Source of the DNA: an uncultured Dorea sp.
Lineage (GTDB): Bacteria; Bacillota; Clostridia; Lachnospirales; Lachnospiraceae
Direction of reading: 5' to 3'
Assembly (NCBI GenBank): GCA_947063855.1
Contig: CAMSTW010000003.1
Coordinates: forward strand, 1 to 64,000
Length of the DNA: 64,000 nucleotides
Numbering within the stretch: the first letter of the stretch is position 1; each line of letters starts with the position of its first letter. The notes under the pieces were generated by a model, which saw only the letters and a list, made by a program, of their open reading frames with translations, ran no database searches and was not told where the DNA came from. This document shows, in pieces, positions 36,297-44,665 of the stretch. The position numbers and the translations under genes are program-made.

Positions 36297-36340
36297 AAAT
36301 GTTACCCTCCAATTAATATATTTTTCTTCACTTATGTACA

Positions 36341-36369
36341 TATATAAATATATGTGAGCGATATGTGAA
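36341..36369 (-). promoter_or_regulatory. Promoter for POT transporter (minus strand)
   Basis: On the minus strand TTCACA (36364-36369), 17 bases, TATATA (36341-36346). It overlaps a near-palindrome ACATATATA/AATATATGT (36338-36355). Confidence 0.5.
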
Positions 36370-36485
36370 AAACTATTGTAAATATATCACAAAACCGGCC
36401 AAAGTACAACTATGAAGTTAAGAAAATTTTAAGTAATTTTAGAAATTGGATATAACTGGAACGCATTCTAGTTCAGAAAAAAGTA

Positions 36486-36514
36486 TTGCAGTAGCGCGGT
36501 AAAAGGGATATAAT
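36486..36514 (+). promoter_or_regulatory. Promoter for the decarboxylase operon
   Basis: TTGCAG (36486-36491), 17 bases, consensus TATAAT (36509-36514). It lies in the 347-base divergent gap between POT and the carboxyltransferase gene. Confidence 0.65.
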
Positions 36515-36557
36515 ATAATTGGCAAAAATTTGGTTTTGCTTTTTGTCGTTTTTCCAG

Positions 36558-36592
36558 GGAATCATGTAAGCAGCAGCTTGCGGCATGATTCC
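36558..36592 (+). other. Leader hairpin before carboxyltransferase gene
   Basis: GGAATCATG (36558-36566) pairs with CATGATTCC (36584-36592). It sits in the expected 5' leader about 50 bases before the start codon; no T-run follows. Confidence 0.5.
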
Positions 36593-36643
36593 TCAATATA
36601 GAGTAAAACCTATATAATAAGTAAGAAAATGGAGGGCTTGACT

Positions 36644-38083
36644 ATGGGCAACATGGCAACAGAAAGTGCAGCAAGTAACAGGATTACAAGCTTACTTGAT
36701 GCAGGAAGCTTTGTTGAGATCGGCGGGGCGGTTACGGCCAGAAGCACAGATTTCAACATGCAGGAAAAAGAGACTCCGGCAGACGGCGTGATCACCGGCT
36801 ACGGGGTGATTGACGGGAATTTGGTGTATGTGTATAGCCAGGATGCGTCTGTTCTCAACGGAGCGGTTGGAGAGATGCATGCGAAGAAGATCGTGAATAT
36901 CTACGATATGGCGATGAAGATGGGAGCGCCGGTAATCGGTCTTGTGGATTGTGCCGGGCTTAGGCTTCAGGAGGCGACGGACGCACTGAACGCATTTGGT
37001 AATCTCTATTTTAAGCAGTCGATGGCCTCGGGCGTGATTCCCCAGATTACGGCTGTTTTTGGGACATGCGGCGGCGGCCTTGCGGTTGTTCCTGCATTGA
37101 CTGATTTTACTTTCATGGAAGAGTCCAGGGCAAGATTATTCGTGAATTCCCCGAATGCGCTTCCGGGCAACAGCATTTCCAGGCTCGATACCTCCAGTGC
37201 GAAGTATCAGAGCGAAGAAGCAGGGCTTGTGGACGCCGTAGGAAGCGAGGAGGAGATCCTTGCCAATATCCGTTCCCTGATCTGCATCCTTCCGGGCAAC
37301 AACGAGGACAATGTATCCTATGACGAGTGCACGGACAGCCTGAACCGCCTGTGTGAAGGAATCGAGAATGCTTCTGAGGATACGGGGATTGCTCTTTCCA
37401 TGATTTCTGATGACCATGTATTCTTCGAGACGAAGAGGGATTACGCGAAGGATATGGTGACCGGCTTCATCCGCCTGAACGGGATGACGGTAGGTGCGGT
37501 TGCGAACCGTTCCAGGGTATATAATGAAGAGTCGGAGGTGACGGATCAGTTCGACGGCTCTCTGTCCGCCGACGGAGCGAATAAGGCGGCGAAGTTCGTG
37601 AACTTCTGTGACGCCTTCAATATTCCGGTGCTTACGCTTACCAATGTGACGGGCTTTTCGGCAAGCGAGTATGAGGAGAAGAACCTTGCCAGAGAAGCGG
37701 CGAAGCTTACCTATGCATTTGCCAATGCGACAGTACCCAAGGTGAATGTGGTGATCGGCAAGGCGTTCGGAAGCGCTTACGTTACCATGAACAGCAAGTC
37801 TGTGGGCGCGGATATGGTATATGCGTGGCCGGCTGCCGAGATCGGCATGATGGAAGCGAACCTTGCCGCCAAGATCATGTACGCGGGCGCGGACGCCGCT
37901 GCTTTAAGGGAGAAGGCGGCAGAGTATAAAGAACTGCAGTCAAGTCCGTTGTCTGCTGCAAGAAGAGGATATGTGGATACCATTATCGAGCCGGCCGAGA
38001 CAAGGAAGTATGTGATCGGGGCGTTCGAGATGTTGTTCACGAAGAGAGAAGACCGTCCGGCGAAGAAGCATGGATCGGTTTAG
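36644..38083 (+). CDS. Acyl-CoA carboxyltransferase subunit (MmdA / transcarboxylase 12S-like)
   Basis: A 479-residue biotin-dependent acyl-CoA carboxyltransferase of the crotonase fold, related to methylmalonyl-CoA decarboxylase alpha and the transcarboxylase 12S subunit. Visible are the N-half oxyanion region GTCGGGLAVVPALTDF and the C-half ATVPKVNVVIGKAFGSAYV. It is somewhat shorter than typical MmdA. It moves CO2 between an acyl-CoA (methylmalonyl- or malonyl-CoA are likely) and the biotin carrier encoded two genes on. ATG 36644 has GGAGGG 7 bases upstream; the ATG at 36629 overlaps that site. First gene of the operon. Confidence 0.88.
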   Translation: MGNMATESAASNRITSLLDAGSFVEIGGAVTARSTDFNMQEKETPADGVITGYGVIDGNLVYVYSQDASVLNGAVGEMHAKKIVNIYDMAMKMGAPVIGLVDCAGLRLQEATDALNAFGNLYFKQSMASGVIPQITAVFGTCGGGLAVVPALTDFTFMEESRARLFVNSPNALPGNSISRLDTSSAKYQSEEAGLVDAVGSEEEILANIRSLICILPGNNEDNVSYDECTDSLNRLCEGIENASEDTGIALSMISDDHVFFETKRDYAKDMVTGFIRLNGMTVGAVANRSRVYNEESEVTDQFDGSLSADGANKAAKFVNFCDAFNIPVLTLTNVTGFSASEYEEKNLAREAAKLTYAFANATVPKVNVVIGKAFGSAYVTMNSKSVGADMVYAWPAAEIGMMEANLAAKIMYAGADAAALREKAAEYKELQSSPLSAARRGYVDTIIEPAETRKYVIGAFEMLFTKREDRPAKKHGSV

Positions 38084-38097
38084 AGAGGTGAGGCGAA

Positions 38098-38883
38098 GTG
38101 AGGAAAAAAATTAGCTTATTACTCTGCGTTGTCGCTGTGATGCTCTTCACTGCCGCATGTGCGGGCAGCAGTCAGGAGACTGCCGATTATAATGAAGCGA
38201 CGATCCAGCAGACCGCGGAGTTCATGATGGAATATTGTGCGAATGCGGATGATGCGACTCTTAAGCAGTGGAGAAGCATGAGAGAATTCGCCATGGAGCT
38301 TCAGCTGACACAGGCGGGGCTGCCTGTTACGCCGGAGAGTTTCCTTGGCGCGCTGGATTCATGGCAGGCGGCGATTGATGAATGCGGAGCATACGAAAGC
38401 CACGGGGACTATACGTTCGAGGTGACGAACGACGGGATCAAGGCGGCGACCGAAGCCCAGTTCGCAGACAGGGACGCTACGATCAGCTTTGTGTTCGATG
38501 AGAACTCTTATCTGGAGAGTATGACTGTGGATGCGAAGTATTCGACAGGAGAGATTCTTAATAAGGCGGGGATGAATACGATCCTTGGAATGGGAACCGT
38601 GTTCGTTGTATTGATCTTTATCTCATTCCTGATCTCGCTGTTTCGGTTTATCCCGGATATGTCCGGTAAGAAGAAGGCCGAAGAGGCGAAGGAAGCGCCT
38701 GCCAAAAGCGCTTTGGAGGCCGCGCCTGCGGCAGAGGTTCTGTCCGAGACAGATGATACGGAATTGATCGCGGTAATCGCGGCGGCGATCGCGGCTGCAA
38801 GAGAAGAGGCCGGCGCAGAGGATGCAGGAGGCTTCTTTGTGAGAAGCATCAGACGCCGTCCGTCAAATAAATGGAAAGCATAA
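38098..38883 (+). CDS. Lipoprotein-like domain fused to OadG (decarboxylase gamma subunit)
   Basis: A 261-residue protein starting at GTG after AGAGGTGAGG. The N-terminus is a signal sequence ending in a lipobox-like LFTAACAGS, followed by an outside domain of about 130 residues of no recognised family. Next comes a membrane helix (MGTVFVVLIFISFLISLFR), a charged Ala-rich linker and the C-terminal DDTELIAVIAAAIAAARE...FFVRSIRRR motif typical of OadG-type gamma subunits. Normal gamma subunits are about 80-120 residues, so the outside domain is an extension. It probably helps assemble the membrane decarboxylase. Confidence 0.82.
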   Translation: MRKKISLLLCVVAVMLFTAACAGSSQETADYNEATIQQTAEFMMEYCANADDATLKQWRSMREFAMELQLTQAGLPVTPESFLGALDSWQAAIDECGAYESHGDYTFEVTNDGIKAATEAQFADRDATISFVFDENSYLESMTVDAKYSTGEILNKAGMNTILGMGTVFVVLIFISFLISLFRFIPDMSGKKKAEEAKEAPAKSALEAAPAAEVLSETDDTELIAVIAAAIAAAREEAGAEDAGGFFVRSIRRRPSNKWKA

Positions 38884-38906
38884 CACCCAAAGGAGGATTA
38901 TTTAAG

Positions 38907-39278
38907 ATGAAAAATTATACGATCACAGTAAACGGCAATGTATATGATGTAACGGTAGAAGAGAACGGCGCAGGAGCGCCGGTACAGGCAGCGGCTCCGA
39001 GAGCGGCGGCGCCAAAGGCAGCACCGGCAGCGCCAAAGACAGCGGCGCCGGCAGCGGGAGCAGGATCTGTCGAAGTGAAGGCCGGAGCGGCAGGAAAGGT
39101 CTTCAAGATCGAGGCGAATGTAGGACAGAGCGTGAAGAGAGGCGACGCTGTTGTGATCATTGAAGCGATGAAGATGGAGATTCCGGTTGTGGCACCAGAA
39201 GACGGAACAGTGGCAAGTGTCAATGTAGCAGTAGGCGATGCGATTGAGTCAGGCGCTGTTCTTGCAACGTTAAATTAG
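38907..39278 (+). CDS. Biotin carrier protein (biotin/lipoyl-binding)
   Basis: A 123-residue biotin carrier: a short N-terminal MKNYTITVNGNVYDVTVEE segment, an Ala/Pro-rich swinging linker (about 30-60), and a biotinyl domain with the EAMKMEIPV motif, whose Lys is biotinylated. It starts at ATG 38907 after AAAGGAGG. It is the shared CO2 shuttle between the carboxyltransferases and the membrane beta subunit. Confidence 0.94.
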   Translation: MKNYTITVNGNVYDVTVEENGAGAPVQAAAPRAAAPKAAPAAPKTAAPAAGAGSVEVKAGAAGKVFKIEANVGQSVKRGDAVVIIEAMKMEIPVVAPEDGTVASVNVAVGDAIESGAVLATLN

Positions 39279-39326
39279 TGACAGGTATGGTCATTACGAT
39301 TATATGACACGACTGGAGGTTAAAAA

Positions 39327-40478
39327 ATGGAATATATAACAACAACATTAGGAAACCTCGTGCAGCAGACGGCTTTTTTCAGTCTTTCCTGGGGTAATCT
39401 TGTTATGATTGCAGTTGCATGTTTTTTCCTATATTTAGCGATCAGACATGGGTTTGAACCTCTGCTTCTGGTTCCGATCGCCTTTGGTATGCTGCTTGTG
39501 AATATCTTCCCGGATATCATGCTGCATGCAGAAGACGCGGCCAACGGGACAGGCGGGCTGCTCTATTACTTCTATATGCTGGACGAGTGGTCGATTCTGC
39601 CGTCTCTGATCTTCCTTGGAGTGGGGGCGATGACAGATTTCGGACCATTGATTGCCAACCCCAAGAGTTTCCTTCTGGGAGCGGCGGCACAGTTTGGTAT
39701 CTTTGCCGCTTACCTTGGCGCGATGGCGCTTGGATTCTCGGACAAAGCGGCGGCGGCCATCTCGATCATCGGCGGCGCGGACGGACCGACCTCTATCTTC
39801 CTTGCAGGCAAGCTGTCGCAGACGGCGATTATGGGCCCCATCGCGGTAGCGGCGTATTCTTATATGTCACTGGTGCCGATCATCCAGCCTCCGATCATGA
39901 AGCTGATGACGACAGAGAAGGAACGTAAGATCAAGATGGAGCAGTTAAGGCCGGTTTCCAAGCTGGAGAGAATCCTCTTCCCGATCATCGTAACCATCGT
40001 AGTATGTGTGATCCTTCCTACGACGGCTCCGCTGGTTGGTATGCTGATGCTTGGTAACCTGTTCCGTGAATCAGGCGTGGTCAGACAGCTGACGGACACG
40101 GCCAGCAATGCATTGATGTATATCGTGGTTATCCTTCTTGGTACATCTGTAGGAGCGACCACCAGTGCGGAGGCATTCATTAACAGGCAGACGCTCTACA
40201 TCGTGGCGCTTGGTCTTGTGGCGTTTATGTTCGGTACGGCGGCAGGCGTGCTGTTCGGCAAGATCATGTGCGTTGCCACCGGCGGCAAGGTGAATCCTCT
40301 GATTGGTTCCGCCGGCGTATCCGCGGTTCCAATGGCGGCCAGAGTCTCCCAGAAGGTAGGCGCGGAGTCCGATCCGACCAATTTCCTTCTGATGCATGCA
40401 ATGGGACCCAACGTGGCCGGGGTTATCGGTACGGCGGTCGCAGCGGGAACATTTATGGCGATTTTTGGAGTGATGTAA
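39327..40478 (+). CDS. oadB: Sodium-translocating decarboxylase beta subunit
   Basis: A 383-residue integral membrane protein that decarboxylates carboxybiotin and pumps Na+ outward. Nine or more hydrophobic segments are seen, with the conserved IIGGADGPTSIFLAGKL motif whose Asp is essential for Na+ transport in the family. The C-terminal region GSAGVSAVPMAARVSQKVG is also conserved. The same subunit serves oxaloacetate, methylmalonyl-CoA, malonate and glutaconyl-CoA decarboxylases. GGAGG precedes the ATG. Confidence 0.95.
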   Translation: MEYITTTLGNLVQQTAFFSLSWGNLVMIAVACFFLYLAIRHGFEPLLLVPIAFGMLLVNIFPDIMLHAEDAANGTGGLLYYFYMLDEWSILPSLIFLGVGAMTDFGPLIANPKSFLLGAAAQFGIFAAYLGAMALGFSDKAAAAISIIGGADGPTSIFLAGKLSQTAIMGPIAVAAYSYMSLVPIIQPPIMKLMTTEKERKIKMEQLRPVSKLERILFPIIVTIVVCVILPTTAPLVGMLMLGNLFRESGVVRQLTDTASNALMYIVVILLGTSVGATTSAEAFINRQTLYIVALGLVAFMFGTAAGVLFGKIMCVATGGKVNPLIGSAGVSAVPMAARVSQKVGAESDPTNFLLMHAMGPNVAGVIGTAVAAGTFMAIFGVM

Positions 40479-40511
40479 GTACGGCTGCTTCAAGATGAAT
40501 GCAATGTTGTA

Positions 40512-40630
40512 CCGGTACAGCCAGTCATGCAGGCCGTACCGGGGATGCGGTCTGCCGGATAACCGGCGGATTGCAGTGGGCAAATATATACCCGGCCGGC
40601 AAACGGACCGAATCGTCCGGTAAAGCCGGG
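40512..40630 (+). other. Three consecutive hairpins between oadB and oadA
   Basis: Hairpin 1: CCGGTACAGCC (40512-40522) with GGCCGTACCGG (40532-40542). Hairpin 2: GCCGG (40554-40558) with CCGGC (40563-40567). Hairpin 3: CCCGGC (40591-40596) with GCCGGG (40625-40630), enclosing CGGAC/GTCCG (40604-40608 with 40615-40619). No T-runs follow. They fill most of the 178-base gap and end 26 bases before the oadA start. Confidence 0.5.
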
Positions 40631-40656
40631 GAACAAATTTTCATGGAGGATATAAA

Positions 40657-42066
40657 ATGGCAGAGAAAAAACCAATTAAAATAACAGAAACCATCCTGCG
40701 TGACGCGCACCAGTCTCTGATTGCCACACGTATGACGACAGAACAGATGCTTCCGATCGTTGAGAAGATGGACAAAGTCGGTTATCATTCCGTAGAGTGC
40801 TGGGGCGGAGCGACCTTTGACGCGTCTCTTCGTTTCCTGAAGGAGGATCCGTGGGAGAGACTTCGCAAGTTCCGCGACGGCTTCAAGAACACGAAGCTTC
40901 AGATGCTGTTCCGCGGACAGAATATCCTGGGCTACCGCCCGTATGCAGATGATGTGGTTGAGTATTTCGTACAGAAGTCTGTGGCAAATGGCATCGACGT
41001 GATCCGTATCTTCGACTGTCTGAACGACCTTCGTAACCTGCAGACTGCGGTTACGGCGGCAGTGAAGGAGAAGGCGGACGCGCAGGTTGCGCTGTCTTAC
41101 ACGCTGGGCGATGCGTATACGCTGGAGTACTGGGTTGATATTGCGAAGAAGATCGAGGATATGGGCGCTACCTCTATCTGTCTCAAGGATATGGCGGGAC
41201 TTCTGGTTCCCTATAAGGCGACGGAGATGATCGAGGCTCTGAAAGAAGCTACCAGCCTTCCGATCCAGCTCCATACCCACTATACGTCCGGCGTGGCGTC
41301 TATGACCTATCTGAAGGCGGTAGAAGCGGGAGTGGATGTGATCGACACTGCGATGTCACCATTCGCCCTTGGAACTTCCCAGCCTGCCACAGAGGTTATG
41401 GTGGAGACCTTCAAGGGAACGCCGTACGATACGGGATTTGATCAGAATCTCCTGTCAGAGATTGCGGATCATTTCCGTCCGATTCGTGACGCCGCGCTTG
41501 AGAGCGGGCTTCTGAATCCGAAGAACATGGGAGTCAACATCAAGACGCTGCTTTATCAGGTTCCGGGAGGTATGCTCTCCAACCTGACCTCACAGCTTAA
41601 GGAGCAGAATGCAGAGGATAAGTATTACGAGGTTCTTGAGGAGGTGCCAAGAGTACGTAAGGATCTTGGGGAGCCGCCGCTTGTTACGCCGTCGTCCCAG
41701 ATTGTCGGTACTCAGGCCGTATTCAACGTATTGATGGGCGAGCGTTATAAGATGGCGACCAAGGAGACCAAGGACATCTTAAGCGGCAAATACGGCGCGA
41801 CGGTTAAGCCGTTTGACGAGGATGTGAAGAAGAAGGTTCTGGGCGAGGATGCGGAAGTGATCACCTGCCGTCCTGCGGACCTGATTCCGGATGAGCTGGA
41901 TACCCTTCGTAAGGAGTGTGAGCAGTGGAGCCAGCAGGAGGAGGATGTGCTGTCTTATGCACTGTTCCCGCAGGTTGCCACGGACTTCTTCAAGTACAGG
42001 GAGGCACAGCAGACCAAGGTTGACCAGACTGTAGCAGATACGGAGAACGGAAGTTATCCGGTTTAG
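40657..42066 (+). CDS. oadA: Oxaloacetate decarboxylase alpha / pyruvate carboxyltransferase (5S-like)
   Basis: A 469-residue biotin-dependent carboxyltransferase of the HMGL-like TIM-barrel family, related to OadA, PycB and transcarboxylase 5S. It contains the start ITETILRDAHQSLIATRM, LFRGQNILGYRPYADDVV, CLKDMAGLLVPYKA (carbamylated-Lys region) and LHTHYTSGVASMTYLKA (metal-binding His pair). It lacks a C-terminal biotin domain, so it must use the separate carrier encoded upstream. With the beta and gamma subunits it can form a Na+-pumping oxaloacetate decarboxylase. Confidence 0.93.
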   Translation: MAEKKPIKITETILRDAHQSLIATRMTTEQMLPIVEKMDKVGYHSVECWGGATFDASLRFLKEDPWERLRKFRDGFKNTKLQMLFRGQNILGYRPYADDVVEYFVQKSVANGIDVIRIFDCLNDLRNLQTAVTAAVKEKADAQVALSYTLGDAYTLEYWVDIAKKIEDMGATSICLKDMAGLLVPYKATEMIEALKEATSLPIQLHTHYTSGVASMTYLKAVEAGVDVIDTAMSPFALGTSQPATEVMVETFKGTPYDTGFDQNLLSEIADHFRPIRDAALESGLLNPKNMGVNIKTLLYQVPGGMLSNLTSQLKEQNAEDKYYEVLEEVPRVRKDLGEPPLVTPSSQIVGTQAVFNVLMGERYKMATKETKDILSGKYGATVKPFDEDVKKKVLGEDAEVITCRPADLIPDELDTLRKECEQWSQQEEDVLSYALFPQVATDFFKYREAQQTKVDQTVADTENGSYPV

Positions 42067-42090
42067 AGAGTCGTATAAGAATGAAGATAA

Positions 42091-42142
42091 AGGACTGTCG
42101 GGGATTGCATTATGGAGATGCTTTCTCCCGGCAGTTCTTTTT
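42091..42142 (+). terminator. Intrinsic terminator after oadA
   Basis: AGGACTGTCGGG (42091-42102) pairs with the CCCGGCAGTTCT region (42127-42138) using G-U pairs, followed by a T-run. Confidence 0.7.
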
Positions 42143-42209
42143 GTATAGAATTGTAACCGGGACTGCCCCTTTAAAGTAACGTGAATGCAGACACGGCCGG
42201 AAAACGCTC

Positions 42210-42238
42210 TTGAATGTTTGGGAATCAGGCTATATAAT
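42210..42238 (+). promoter_or_regulatory. Promoter for rpiR-like gene
   Basis: TTGAAT (42210-42215), 17 bases, consensus TATAAT (42233-42238), 42 bases before the ATG. Confidence 0.7.
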
Positions 42239-42280
42239 AGTAACGGTGTAAGAGAATAAAAGAGAGAGGCATTTTGTTGT

Positions 42281-43246
42281 ATGCGAAGCAAGAATGAGTT
42301 GTTGAGGAAGATAGAGGATGGTTATCCGAAGTTCAGCAAAGGGCAGAAGAAGCTGGCGGATTTTATCCGTCTGGATTATGACAAGGCGGCGTTTCTGACT
42401 GCGGCCAGGATGGGAGAAGAGGTGGGAGTCAGTGAGTCCACCGTGGTCCGGTTTGCCATGGCGCTTGGTTATGACGGGTATCCGGGATTCCAGAGAGCGC
42501 TTGGGGAGATGGTGCGCACGAAGCTGAATTCCATCCAGCGTATGGAGGTAACCTATGGAAGGATCAGCCAGGGAGAGATTCTTGCGACGGTGCTGCACTC
42601 AGATATCGAGAAGATCAAGCTTACGATGGAAGCCATCGACCACGAGACCTTTGAGATGGCGGTGGATACGATCCTGAACGCAAGGAGAATCTATGTGGTG
42701 GGCATTCGAAGCTGCGCGCCTCTGGCAAGCTTCCTGTGCTTCTATCTGCATCTGGTGTGCGATAATGTGATCGAGGTCAATACCTCAAGTCCCAGCGAGA
42801 TCTTTGAACAGATGCTTCGGATCAGTGAGGAGGATGTCATCATCGGGATCAGCTTTCCAAGATACTCCATGCGTACCTTAAAGGCGCTTGAGTACGCCAG
42901 CAACCGGAAAGCGAAGGTGATCACGCTGACGGACAGTGTGCATTCGCCGATGACGATCTATTCTTCCTGCAACCTGATTGCCAGGAGCGATATGGCGTCG
43001 ATCGTGGATTCGCTGGTGGCGCCCCTAAGCGTAGTGAATGCACTGGTAGTCGCGCTGTGTATGAAGAAGCAGGAGGAAGTAATCACGACCCTTGAGACTC
43101 TGGAGGAGATCTGGGATGAATACCAGGTGTACAGCAAGGATGAACTGAATATGGTGGGAGAGAAGATGGAGTTGTCGGGCGCACAGGATGATCTGCCGGA
43201 TCTTAAGCAGGAGACGGATGGAATCGAGGATAAGAAAGATGAGTAA
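42281..43246 (+). CDS. MurR/RpiR family transcriptional regulator
   Basis: A 321-residue regulator with an N-terminal HTH_6 domain (FSKGQKKLADFIRLDYDKAA, GVSESTVVRFAMALGYDGYP) and a central SIS sugar-isomerase-like domain (about 125-265; RIYVVGIRSCAPLASFL, IGISFPRYSMRTLKALEYA). Members sense phosphosugars or other small molecules. The unusual charged C-terminal extension of about 45 residues runs into the next gene, whose ATG overlaps its stop by 8 bases. The target genes are unknown. Confidence 0.9.
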   Translation: MRSKNELLRKIEDGYPKFSKGQKKLADFIRLDYDKAAFLTAARMGEEVGVSESTVVRFAMALGYDGYPGFQRALGEMVRTKLNSIQRMEVTYGRISQGEILATVLHSDIEKIKLTMEAIDHETFEMAVDTILNARRIYVVGIRSCAPLASFLCFYLHLVCDNVIEVNTSSPSEIFEQMLRISEEDVIIGISFPRYSMRTLKALEYASNRKAKVITLTDSVHSPMTIYSSCNLIARSDMASIVDSLVAPLSVVNALVVALCMKKQEEVITTLETLEEIWDEYQVYSKDELNMVGEKMELSGAQDDLPDLKQETDGIEDKKDE

Positions 43247-44564
43247 GGTGCTGGTTGCAGGCGGCGGCGCCGCGGGGATGTTCGGCGCGGTTGCCGCCGC
43301 AAAAAAAGGGCATGAGGTCTGGCTGTTTGAGAAGAATGAGAGACTGGGAAAGAAGCTGTTCATTACAGGTAAGGGAAGATGCAATCTTACGAACGCATGT
43401 GACATGGAGACCCTGTTTGCGTCGGTGACCAGTAATTCCAAATTCCTGTACAGCAGCTTCTACGGATATACGAATCAGGATGTGATCCGTTTTTTCGAAG
43501 AACTTGGAGTGAAGACGAAGACAGAACGGGGCGGCAGGGTATTTCCTGAATCGGATCATTCCTCGGATGTGATCCGGGCTTTGGAGCGCGAGATGAAGCG
43601 TCTTGGCGTCCGGGTCTTTCTGGGGACGCGGGTGGAAAGAGTGCTGACAAAGGACGGCGTCTTCTGCGGGCTTGAGGTTATGGAAGCTGCAGACCATGCC
43701 GGCGGGAAGGCTGATAACCGGAAGTCCAGGGAAGAGTGTAAAAGAAACGATAAGAACGGCAGGGAAGACGGGGGCAGGATAGTCCGTGTAAGCGGAGACG
43801 CCTGTATGATTGCGACAGGCGGGCTGTCTTATCCGCTGACCGGTTCCACGGGAGACGGATACCGCCTGGCAGGAGAATGCGGGCACAGTATTGTGCCGTG
43901 CATGCCCTCCCTTGTGCCTGTGGAGGTGAAAGAGTCGTGGGTGAGTTCGCTGATGGGTCTTTCTCTTCGCAATGTGACGGCGTCGGTCTATCAGGGGAAG
44001 AAGGTTTTGTATCAGGAGTTGGGGGAGATGCTGTTTACCCATTACGGGGTCAGCGGGCCGCTCATTATCAGCGCCAGCAGTTATGTGGGGAAGAAGCTTA
44101 AGGAGAAGGAACTGAGGCTGGAGATTGACTTGAAGCCTGGGCTTGACGCGGACCAGTTAGACAAGAGGCTGCTGAGAGATTTTGAGGAGAACCATAACCG
44201 GCAGTTTAAGAATGCACTTGGAAAATTGTTCCCTTCCAAATTGATTCCGGTTATGGTAGAATTAAGCGGGATCGACCCGGAGAAGAAGGTCAATGTCATT
44301 TCCAGGGAAGAGCGGCAGAGGTTCGCCGGCCTGATCAAGCATCTTGTGATGACGGTTACGGGGCTTCGGGGATTTGATGAGGCGATTATTACCAGAGGCG
44401 GGGTGAAGACAAAAGAGGTGGATCCGGGCACAATGGAGTCCAAGTATGTAAAAGGTCTGTACTTTGCAGGTGAAGTGCTGGATGTAGATGCGCTTACCGG
44501 CGGATTTAATCTTCAGATTGCATGGTCGACAGGGTTTGCTGCTGGAAGCAGCATACCTTTATAG
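43239..44564 (+). CDS. NAD(P)/FAD-dependent oxidoreductase (BaiN/HI0933 family)
   Basis: A 441-residue flavoprotein. It has the N-terminal dinucleotide fold VAGGGAAGMFGAVAAAKKGH, then LGKKLFITGKGRCNLTN typical of the HI0933-like family, and the C-terminal GLYFAGEVLDVDALTGGFNLQIAWSTG region (part of the FAD site). Family names include BaiN (bile-acid reduction) and YtfP; the in vivo substrate is generally unknown. A Lys/Arg/Asp-rich insertion at about 150-185 (NRKSREECKRNDKNGRED) is unusual. Start and stop overlap with the regulator upstream suggests coupled translation. Confidence 0.9.
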   Translation: MSKVLVAGGGAAGMFGAVAAAKKGHEVWLFEKNERLGKKLFITGKGRCNLTNACDMETLFASVTSNSKFLYSSFYGYTNQDVIRFFEELGVKTKTERGGRVFPESDHSSDVIRALEREMKRLGVRVFLGTRVERVLTKDGVFCGLEVMEAADHAGGKADNRKSREECKRNDKNGREDGGRIVRVSGDACMIATGGLSYPLTGSTGDGYRLAGECGHSIVPCMPSLVPVEVKESWVSSLMGLSLRNVTASVYQGKKVLYQELGEMLFTHYGVSGPLIISASSYVGKKLKEKELRLEIDLKPGLDADQLDKRLLRDFEENHNRQFKNALGKLFPSKLIPVMVELSGIDPEKKVNVISREERQRFAGLIKHLVMTVTGLRGFDEAIITRGGVKTKEVDPGTMESKYVKGLYFAGEVLDVDALTGGFNLQIAWSTGFAAGSSIPL

Positions 44565-44584
44565 ATAAAAGGTATGCTGCTTTC
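44545..44584 (+). other. Hairpin overlapping the flavoprotein stop codon
   Basis: GAAGCAGCATACCTTT (44545-44560) pairs with AAAGGTATGCTGCTTTC (44568-44584) nearly perfectly, forming a 15-16 bp stem across the TAG. No strong T-run follows, so it may attenuate readthrough into cmk or protect the mRNA end. Confidence 0.6.
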
Positions 44585-44665
44585 AGGTGTGCCGGCGAGG
44601 CCGATGCCAGAGAGACATTTTATAAGAGAAAAAGACAAAAAAGACAGAACAGGAGAGAACGGAGA

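Noticed and set aside
36410-36460. CodY-like AATTTT/AAATT sequence upstream of the POT transporter
   Set aside because: The match needs a one-base gap against the CodY consensus, and the stretch is simply AT-rich.
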